DNA from: Synechococcus sp. AG-673-A03
Lineage (GTDB): Bacteria > Cyanobacteriota > Cyanobacteriia > PCC-6307 > Cyanobiaceae
Reading direction: 5' to 3'
Assembly (NCBI GenBank): GCA_003211275.1
Contig: QCTE01000008.1
Coordinates: 1-54,105 of the forward strand
DNA length: 54,105 nucleotides
Shown: piece after piece, positions 48,418 through 54,105 of the stretch
Position numbering within the stretch: position 1 is the first letter of the stretch
How the letters are laid out: each line of letters starts with the position of its first letter
Notes under the pieces: generated by a model
Told to the model about the DNA's origin: nothing
The model's database searches: none
What the model saw: only the letters and a program-made list of their open reading frames with translations
Made by a program: the position numbers and the translations under genes

Positions 48418-48618
48418 ATGCGGTTGTTCAAAGTCACCGCCTGCATCCCCAGCCCTGAGAAGGTTCGGACGCAGCGCGAATTGCAGAACACCTTCTTCAC
48501 GAAGTGGGTCCCCTACGACAGCTGGTTCGCTGAACAACAGCGCATCCAGAAACAGGGTGGGCGCATTATTAAAGTGGAGCTCTGCACCGGCGGGCAACAG
48601 GTCAACGTCGGAAACTGA
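48418..48618 (+). CDS. apcC: Phycobilisome core linker LC (ApcC, 7.8 kDa)
   Basis: 66-residue small linker that caps allophycocyanin trimers. The CpcD-like fold is visible in MRLFKVTACIPSPEKVRTQR, NTFFTKWVPYDSWFAEQQRI and GGRIIKVELCTGGQQVNVGN. Length and sequence are typical. It is the last gene of the apcABC operon, followed by a clear terminator. Confidence 0.97.
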   Translation: MRLFKVTACIPSPEKVRTQRELQNTFFTKWVPYDSWFAEQQRIQKQGGRIIKVELCTGGQQVNVGN

Positions 48619-48640
48619 AATCAACTTCAAAAGTGTGTTC

Positions 48641-48666
48641 AAACCCGGCCTCTGGTCGGGTTTTTT
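48641..48666 (+). terminator. Rho-independent terminator of apcABC
   Basis: Stem CCCGGCC/GGTCGGG (7 pairs with one G-T, loop TCT) within 48641-48660 followed by six T residues, about 25 bases after the apcC stop. Confidence 0.93.
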
Positions 48667-48728
48667 GTTGAGCTCCCTTGGCAAACCGCCCTAATGACGG
48701 CTCAATACATGCAACACCTCCGATCGTT

Positions 48729-49997
48729 TTGAGCAGCCCCACCGTGATCTCCAAAAGGAGTCGATCTTCACGTCAGGGCACCCTGCGGGAACAGCACAAG
48801 GCTGCTGCTGAATCCAAGCCTTTCTGGGATCGTTACCTTCCGCTCGACTGGTCGCTCTGGCCCGCGGAAGCACGCCTGCTGCTGACACTCACGGCCATCT
48901 GGAGCCTGGCAGGCCTGCTGGTGCTCGCGTCAGCAAGCTGGTGGGTCGCTGCCCGTGAACAAGGGGAGGGTGCTTATTACGTCAAAAGGCAGCTGGTGTG
49001 GATGGCAGCCAGCTGGAGCCTGATGTCCTTCACCGCATCGATCAATTTGCGGCGCTGGTTGAAATGGGCGGGGCCAGCACTCTGGATTGGCTGCCTCTTG
49101 ATTGCAGCGACCCTGGTGATGGGAACCACCGTGAACGGTGCCAGCCGCTGGCTGGTGATCGGCCCGATTCAGATTCAGCCTTCCGAACTCGTCAAACCGT
49201 TTGTGGTGCTGCAAGCTGCAAACCTCTTTGCACACTGGAAACGGACCGGGCTGGATCAGAAGCTGCTTTGGCTGGGCAGTTTTGGGATTCTGGTGCTGCT
49301 CATTCTCAAGCAACCCAACCTGAGCACCGCTGCATTAAGCGGCCTTCTGATCTGGCTGATGGCCTTCTCAGCGGGACTTCCGCTGTTTCAGCTGTTCGGG
49401 ACAGCTATCGGAGGAGCGCTACTGGGCACCGCCAGCATCTTGATCAACGAATACCAACGTCTACGCGTGATCTCCTTTCTGAATCCCTGGAAGGATCCGC
49501 AGGGTGATGGATATCAACTCATTCAAAGCTTGCTGGCGATTGGCTCGGGCGGGGTTTTCGGCCAGGGGTTTGGTCTCTCGACCCAGAAACTTCAATATCT
49601 GCCGATTCAGAGCACCGACTTCATCTTCGCGGTCTACGCCGAAGAATTCGGACTGGTGGGGTCCTTGCTGCTGCTGCTCTTCCTGATGTTGATCGGCTAT
49701 TTGGGACTGCGCGTTTCCCTCCGATGCCGCAGCAATCAAGCAAGGCTGGTTGCCATCGGATGCGCGGCACTCCTGGTAGGCCAATCGGTGATGAACGTGG
49801 CCGTGGCATCAGGAGCAATGCCGACCACCGGACTGCCATTGCCGCTGGTGAGCTATGGAGGCAACTCACTGCTTTCGAGTTTGATGATCGTGGGACTTCT
49901 GATCCGCTGCTCTCTGGAATCCACAGGGTTGATCGGTGGGCGGGGCCAAGCTCAACGACTGGCATCGGATCAACGCCGTTCTCGCTCTGATCGATAG
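48729..49997 (+). CDS. ftsW: FtsW/RodA-type peptidoglycan glycosyltransferase (likely FtsW)
   Basis: About 422-residue SEDS-family membrane enzyme that polymerises lipid II, probably at the division septum. It has about ten helices. Key motifs are WLVIGPIQIQPSELVKPFVV, LLILKQPNLSTAALSGLLIW, RLRVISFLNPWKDPQGDGYQ, IQSLLAIGSGGVFGQGFGLS, LPIQSTDFIFAVYAEEFGLV and TTGLPLPLVSYGGNSLLSSL. All SEDS signatures are present. The start is unsure: TTG 48729 or GTG 48744 are preferred over the longer TTG 48678, which begins just after the apcABC terminator. Confidence 0.92.
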   Translation: MSSPTVISKRSRSSRQGTLREQHKAAAESKPFWDRYLPLDWSLWPAEARLLLTLTAIWSLAGLLVLASASWWVAAREQGEGAYYVKRQLVWMAASWSLMSFTASINLRRWLKWAGPALWIGCLLIAATLVMGTTVNGASRWLVIGPIQIQPSELVKPFVVLQAANLFAHWKRTGLDQKLLWLGSFGILVLLILKQPNLSTAALSGLLIWLMAFSAGLPLFQLFGTAIGGALLGTASILINEYQRLRVISFLNPWKDPQGDGYQLIQSLLAIGSGGVFGQGFGLSTQKLQYLPIQSTDFIFAVYAEEFGLVGSLLLLLFLMLIGYLGLRVSLRCRSNQARLVAIGCAALLVGQSVMNVAVASGAMPTTGLPLPLVSYGGNSLLSSLMIVGLLIRCSLESTGLIGGRGQAQRLASDQRRSRSDR

Positions 49998-50130
49998 GCT
50001 GAACTCCGAGTTTTTCTGAACCGGCTTCACCATCGCCTTCCTCGACCTGGCACTGTCCGATCTGGCCCGAAGCGGTGAAGACCTACTGAACCATGCACTT
50101 CAGCAGCCTGGTCCGCTCAGTCTTGGTGCC

Positions 50131-50751
50131 GTGCTGGTCGTGGGAGCCCTCACCAGCCTTGGACCGTGCTCACTGTCGCTTCTGCCGGTGACGCTGGCAT
50201 ACCTGGCCGGATTTGAAAGCGATCAACCTGCTTGGCGGCGAAGCCTTGCCTTCTGCGGAGGCATCGTGGGGGCCCTGGTGATGCTGGGCAGCCTGAGCGG
50301 ACTGCTGGGTGGGATTTACGGCCAGGTGCCCGGTCTGATTCCCACCCTGGTGGCGCTGCTGGCCGTGGTGATGGGGCTCAACCTGCTTGGAGTTGTGCGA
50401 CTGCCCCTACCGGCAGGCCCGGACCCCAATGCCTGGAGCCGCAAGGTGCCAGCACCGCTGGCACCGATTGCTGCTGGCCTTGCCTTCGGCCTTGCCGCTT
50501 CTCCCTGCACTACTCCTGTTTTGGCTGTTCTGCTTGGCTGGATTGCCAGCAGTGGCAACGCAATCACAGGACTGGTTTATCTCAGCAGCTTCGGAATCGG
50601 CCAGGTGCTGCCTCTGCTGCTTGCTGGAAGCATGGCGGCGTCCCTTCCCAAGCTGATGGCGATGCGCTCGATCAGTCGCTGGATCCCCAGCATTAGTGGT
50701 GTCGTGTTGCTCACGATCGGCACGCTCACTTTGCTGACGAGGCTGGTCTAA
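50131..50751 (+). CDS. ccdA: CcdA-like thiol-disulfide transporter for cytochrome c biogenesis
   Basis: At least 206 residues, about six membrane helices. It is expected to carry reducing power across the thylakoid membrane to keep apocytochrome haem-site cysteines reduced. The two active cysteines are in [20 protein letters not shown] and [19 protein letters not shown]. The first standard start (GTG 50131) falls inside the first helix. The frame is open and protein-like upstream (DLALSDLARSGEDLLNHALQ) to a stop near 50017, with no ATG, GTG or TTG. The true start may be a rarer codon. It is followed by ccs1 after 2 bases. Confidence 0.88.
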   Translation: MLVVGALTSLGPCSLSLLPVTLAYLAGFESDQPAWRRSLAFCGGIVGALVMLGSLSGLLGGIYGQVPGLIPTLVALLAVVMGLNLLGVVRLPLPAGPDPNAWSRKVPAPLAPIAAGLAFGLAASPCTTPVLAVLLGWIASSGNAITGLVYLSSFGIGQVLPLLLAGSMAASLPKLMAMRSISRWIPSISGVVLLTIGTLTLLTRLV

Positions 50752-50753
50752 GC

Positions 50754-52046
50754 ATGCGTTTGTTCAAACGACTGCTGGCACTGCTCTCGAGCCTGCGCCT
50801 GGCCATCCTGCTTTTGCTGCTGATTGCTCTGGCCAGTGCCGTGGGCACGATTATCCCTCAGCAAGAAGCACCAGAGCTCTACCTGGAACGGTTCAATGCC
50901 GACCCATGGCTGGGATTGATTAATGGACACCTGATGCTGCAAGTGCAGCTCAATCACGTTTACTCAAGCGTCTGGTTTCTCTCCCTGTTGGCACTGCTCG
51001 GGCTGGCACTCACCTTGTGCAGCTGGAGGCGTCAATGGCCATCACTGAAGGCAGCTCTGCGCTGGACGGATTATTCCCGCCCACGCCAACTGAGCAAACT
51101 GGCTCTGGCGGAGACCGTCGCCTGCAGCGATAGCAGCGCCGCACTGAATGACCTGGCCTTGGAGCTCAGAGGGCAGGGATGGAACGTCAGACAGCAGAGT
51201 GGTCGACTCGCCGCCCGACGAGGCGTCGTCGGGCGCGTGGGCCCTTTGCTGGTTCATACGGGTCTGGTCCTGCTGCTGATTGGAGCAGCCTGGGGTGCAC
51301 TGGCAGGACAACGGCTGGAGCGCTTTCTCGCTCCTGGACGCTCACTTGATCTGCTGAGTCCAGCCGGCGAGAACAGACTCAGCCTCACCCTGCAGGATTT
51401 CGCCATTGAGAGAGATCCCGCCGGCCGGCCGGAACAATTCAGCTCGACATTGCTGCTCAGCCCTCAAGGGAATCAACAAGAGGAGCGCACGATCAGCGTG
51501 AATCATCCGTTGCGGTACCAGGGCATCACCGTTTACCAAGCGGACTGGTCGCTGGCGACGATCACCGTGCAGCTCGGCCGCAGCCCCTTGCTGCAATTGC
51601 CATTGAGCAACTTTCCAGAGCTTGGCGACCAGACCTGGGGACTCGTGCTCCCCACACGTCCGGATGGAAGTGAACCGGTGTTCCTCAGCACCGGCAGTGA
51701 ACAGGGACCGGTTCAGGTGTTTGATTCAGACGGAAGTTTGATCACCAATCTCAGGCCGGGTGGAGACGGTGCTGAGGTGAGAGGACTGCCGCTCAGAGTG
51801 GTCGAGATCATGCCGGCCAGCGGACTGCTGCTCAAGCGTGATCCAGGGGTGCCACTGGTTTATGCAGGCTTTGCCATCACGCTGCTGGGGGGTGGGCTGA
51901 GCATGGTGGCCACACGCCAGATCTGGGCTGTTGCCGAGACACAGCAAGCCAAGCTTCACGTCGGCGGCCTTTGCAATCGAAACCTTGCAGGTTTTGCCAC
52001 AGAGCTTCCACAGCTGATCAACAGGGTTGGCGCTCTCCATGGCTGA
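50754..52046 (+). CDS. ccs1: Cytochrome c biogenesis protein Ccs1 (CcsB/ResB-like)
   Basis: 430-residue membrane component of the system II haem-attachment machinery. The N-terminal helices include [20 protein letters not shown] with the following [29 protein letters not shown], and [20 protein letters not shown] with its conserved histidine. A large lumenal domain (~190-370, [20 protein letters not shown]) and a final helix ([19 protein letters not shown]) follow. It works with CcsA, which is not in the window, and clusters with ccdA here. Its 3' end overlaps queF (convergent) by 29 bases. Confidence 0.94.
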   Translation: MRLFKRLLALLSSLRLAILLLLLIALASAVGTIIPQQEAPELYLERFNADPWLGLINGHLMLQVQLNHVYSSVWFLSLLALLGLALTLCSWRRQWPSLKAALRWTDYSRPRQLSKLALAETVACSDSSAALNDLALELRGQGWNVRQQSGRLAARRGVVGRVGPLLVHTGLVLLLIGAAWGALAGQRLERFLAPGRSLDLLSPAGENRLSLTLQDFAIERDPAGRPEQFSSTLLLSPQGNQQEERTISVNHPLRYQGITVYQADWSLATITVQLGRSPLLQLPLSNFPELGDQTWGLVLPTRPDGSEPVFLSTGSEQGPVQVFDSDGSLITNLRPGGDGAEVRGLPLRVVEIMPASGLLLKRDPGVPLVYAGFAITLLGGGLSMVATRQIWAVAETQQAKLHVGGLCNRNLAGFATELPQLINRVGALHG

Positions 52047-52428
52047 CGCGCACCACAGTGTGCACGTTTCCGCGAGGATAGAAATCAGCCTCCAATTGCA
52101 TCCAAACCGGATTGCAAGCCTCTACCAAGTCATCGAGGATGCGATTGGCAACCTCCTCGTGGGAGATGGTGCGATTCCTGTAACTGTTCACATAGAGCTT
52201 GATGGCCTTCAGCTCAACAACCCGAGGTCCAGGTTGATACAGAAGTCGAAGCACAGCGAAATCGGGGTAGCCAGAAAAAGGACAGAGGCAGGTGAATTCG
52301 GGCAGCTCGATCGAGACCTCATAGGCGCGGCCCTGGCGAGGATTCTCAAAACAGATCAGCTCTGCATCGGCAATGGCCCGTTCCCCATAAAGGGGAGTGC
52401 GGGTGGTCTCCGCGGGGGATGAACTCAT
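52018..52428 (-). CDS. queF: NADPH-dependent 7-cyano-7-deazaguanine reductase
   Basis: 136-residue single-domain QueF that reduces preQ0 to preQ1 in queuosine synthesis. The catalytic cysteine lies in [19 protein letters not shown]. The family signature is [20 protein letters not shown], followed by [13 protein letters not shown] and [16 protein letters not shown] 52428 is preferred; the frame extends six codons further. No preQ1 riboswitch was recognised upstream. It is convergent with ccs1. Confidence 0.95.
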   Translation of the reverse strand: MSSSPAETTRTPLYGERAIADAELICFENPRQGRAYEVSIELPEFTCLCPFSGYPDFAVLRLLYQPGPRVVELKAIKLYVNSYRNRTISHEEVANRILDDLVEACNPVWMQLEADFYPRGNVHTVVRVSHGERQPC

Positions 52429-52723
52429 GGTCGAGAGGCGAGACAACAGTTTGTGAAGACCTTAAAACCCGACACCAGTGCCACAAGCACAGAACAAACC
52501 TTAGAAATCCACGATTTCGAGCCTTGATTCATTCCAAACTGTTCACCATGAACAACATTTTTGCGGTAGTAATGCATTGAAGGACAAATCGTTGGGCTCA
52601 GGTCTGCTCTCACAGACTTCTCCAGCTGGAAGTAGCCACCCGAGTGGCGAAGCAACGCTCCTTCCCACGAAGCGGTCCCGATCAACGATCGGAGCACTCA
52701 CCACCCTCTTCGAGACCACTCCT
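52429..52723. other. Divergent intergenic region queF / DUF4278
   Basis: 295 bases without a supported gene. Apart from the 15-bp dyad at 52540-52554 I see no clear promoter or riboswitch. Confidence 0.45.
52540..52554. promoter_or_regulatory. 15-bp dyad TGTTC-N5-GAACA (second copy)
   Basis: Perfect 5+5 inverted repeat in the queF/DUF4278 gap. It shares AAACTGTTCAC with the site at 17793-17807. It may be an operator of an unknown regulator. Confidence 0.35.
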
Positions 52724-52939
52724 ATGACCACTACACAACGCACCTATCGCGGCATCCCCTACAACCCGGCGCAGCATGAGCGCCTAAGCCCAGCCAGGGT
52801 TGATCACACCTATCGCGGTCAGCACTACGACGCGCCTCTTCGCCATGCAGCGGCGGCTGAGTCAATCGTGGAACTCCATTACCGCGGCAGCGTTTATCAG
52901 CACCGCTGCGAACAGGCCAGGAAGCCACTCAACTCCTGA
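52724..52939 (+). CDS. DUF4278 family small protein
   Basis: 71-residue basic protein with three copies of a YRG-type motif: TYRGIPYNP (residues ~7-15), TYRGQHYDA (~29-37) and HYRGSVYQH (~52-60). The motif marks the cyanobacterial DUF4278 family, whose function is unknown. ATG 52724 gives MTTTQRTYRG. An exact NtcA-type box lies just after its stop. Confidence 0.8.
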   Translation: MTTTQRTYRGIPYNPAQHERLSPARVDHTYRGQHYDAPLRHAAAAESIVELHYRGSVYQHRCEQARKPLNS

Positions 52940-52943
52940 TTCG

Positions 52944-52957
52944 GTATCAACGCGTAC
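52944..52957 (+). promoter_or_regulatory. Probable NtcA box upstream of the 75-residue ORF and glnB
   Basis: GTA-N8-TAC, exact to the NtcA core consensus, 53 bases before ATG 53010. A TAATGG sequence about 24 bases downstream could act as the -10. glnB is a well-known NtcA target in cyanobacteria, and here it would be read through the small ORF. Confidence 0.65.
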
Positions 52958-53009
52958 ATCCGCAAAAGCATCGGCAAGCCGTAATGGGGTTAATGACTGA
53001 GGCTTCTAG

Positions 53010-53237
53010 ATGGATCTCCGCTTGCTCGCTGAAGGCCCTTCCTTCCAGTTGGTCCCAGCCAGCGTTCATGGAATCCTCTGGCTTCAGACCCATTTCGAAT
53101 CCGAGCACTGGGAACTCCTAGCCGAAGGTCACGTGATTGTGAGTCGGACGGATGCTGAAACATTGATGTTTGACGCCTCCGCAGCCGGCCTGAGCATGAA
53201 TCCACTTCCTTCCCTGATCCCAACCCAACACGCCTGA
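53010..53237 (+). CDS. Conserved hypothetical protein, 75 residues, upstream of glnB
   Basis: Small acidic soluble protein (MDLRLLAEGPSFQLVPASVH...). A strand-rich middle (GILWLQTHFESEHWELLAEG) and a helix follow (SRTDAETLMFDASAAGL). No family with known function is recognised. It lies between an NtcA-type box and glnB, 32 bases before glnB on the same strand, so the two are probably cotranscribed and nitrogen-regulated. A role near PII is possible but is only an inference from position. Confidence 0.7.
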   Translation: MDLRLLAEGPSFQLVPASVHGILWLQTHFESEHWELLAEGHVIVSRTDAETLMFDASAAGLSMNPLPSLIPTQHA

Positions 53238-53245
53238 GCTCTTAG

Positions 53246-53608
<363 letters not shown>

Positions 53609-53625
53609 ATCAGATGCTGCCGCGA

Positions 53626-54105
53626 TCACTCACTCAAGGTTGCTGAGACCACCTTCTCAATCATTGGAGTGTCGACCTCATGGTCGATGTAAGAGGTCAA
53701 CCACAGCAGATATTCATGGTTACCGGCTGGTCCGGTCAGGGGAGACGCCACCAGCCCAGATGGCTTCCAGCCAAGCGGCTGAGCTGCTTCGATCACGTCA
53801 GTAATGGCATCAATGTGGGCTGCTGGGTCACGCACCACACCGCCTTTACCGACCCTCTGCCGTCCAACCTCAAACTGAGGTTTCACCAACACGATGGCCT
53901 CGCAGTCCTTGGAATCAAGACCCTCAGTGATCATCAGACCACGCAGAGCTGGAAGCACTAACGAGAGCGAGATGAACGACACATCGGCCACGGCCAGTGA
54001 CGGGCGTTGATCGGCTTCTCCATACAGCTCCTCAGCTGTCAGACGCCTCAAGTTGGTCCGTTCACGCAAGACAACCCGCTCATCGGTGCGCAAGCTCCAG
54101 GCGGT
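53626..54105 (-). CDS. tlyA: TlyA-family rRNA methyltransferase (hemolysin-like), C-terminal part
   Basis: 160 codons of the C-terminal FtsJ-like methyltransferase domain; the gene runs off the right edge. Visible are LRTDERVVLRERTNLRRLT, LAVADVSFISLSLVLPALRG, EAIVLVKPQFEVGRQRVGKG, GVVRDPAAHIDAITDVIEA and SGLVASPLTGPAGNHEYLLW. These match TlyA, which 2'-O-methylates rRNA in other bacteria. The N-terminal S4 domain would be outside the window. It is convergent with glnB. Confidence 0.92.
   Translation of the reverse strand, partial: TAWSLRTDERVVLRERTNLRRLTAEELYGEADQRPSLAVADVSFISLSLVLPALRGLMITEGLDSKDCEAIVLVKPQFEVGRQRVGKGGVVRDPAAHIDAITDVIEAAQPLGWKPSGLVASPLTGPAGNHEYLLWLTSYIDHEVDTPMIEKVVSATLSE

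Noticed and set aside
52429-52723. preQ1 riboswitch upstream of queF
   Set aside because: I looked for the short preQ1 aptamer pattern on the minus strand and did not find its stem and A-rich tail.

Overview
The window looks like core chromosome of a marine picocyanobacterium, most likely a Synechococcus of the marine radiation. Three things support this. It carries allophycocyanin and core-linker genes (apcE, apcA, apcB, apcC), psbV, petF, a PSII S4-domain protein, the plastid-type ribosomal protein PSRP-3/Ycf65 and many cyanobacterial DUF families (DUF1818, DUF2811, DUF3326, DUF4278). The ATP synthase genes are split, with the beta-epsilon pair apart from the main operon and duplicated b and b' subunits. 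Genes are dense, short and often overlap by ATGA or TGATG. The assignment is inferred from gene content; no species call is possible.

Layout. 1-5.4 kb: a partial SpoIID-like gene, RNase Z, psbV, a candidate small ORF, then petF, prmA and serA on the minus strand. 5.5-9.7 kb: a glycine-rich membrane protein overlapping the PSII S4 protein, tRNA-Val(GAC), murD, an EVE-domain protein and a membrane protein. 9.6-14.3 kb: DUF2811, a DnaA-box-like inverted repeat, rpoZ with DUF1818, a divergent Hsp70-like gene with a membrane-anchored partner, and pyrR. 14.5-17.7 kb: gpmI, secG, and an ammonium transporter gene split by a frameshift. 18-22.2 kb: groS-groL under a CIRCE operator, divergent from atpD-atpC. 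22.3-26.2 kb: an M23 peptidase, PSRP-3, a HAD phosphatase with no usual start codon, and an aminopeptidase P. 26.2-32.1 kb: a plus-strand run of CNNM/CorC-like protein, GTPase, nadD, nadE and ald.

32-36.8 kb: a YchJ/DUF3326/small-protein operon, an AT-richer 836-residue DUF1254/DUF1214 chimera that looks accessory, and a second ferredoxin. 36.9-42.7 kb: the main ATP synthase operon in the order atp1, a, c, b', b, delta, alpha, gamma, all on the minus strand and closed by a clear terminator. 42.7-48.7 kb: a methyltransferase divergent from apcE, then apcABC with a long structured leader. 48.7-54.1 kb: ftsW, ccdA-like and ccs1 (cytochrome c maturation), queF, a DUF4278 protein, a small ORF with an exact NtcA-type box upstream and glnB downstream, and the 3' part of a tlyA-like gene.

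Systems in view are light harvesting (apc), photosynthetic electron carriers (psbV, petF) with cytochrome c assembly (ccdA, ccs1), ATP synthesis, NAD synthesis (nadD, nadE), nitrogen control (glnB, amt, NtcA-like sites), cell wall growth (murD, ftsW, M23) and protein folding (groSL, Hsp70-like). I saw no CRISPR array, transposase, integrase or prophage. No clearly new multi-gene system is evident. The best leads are the broken amt gene, the DnaA-box inverted repeat, the DUF1254 chimera, and the small gene between the NtcA-type box and glnB.
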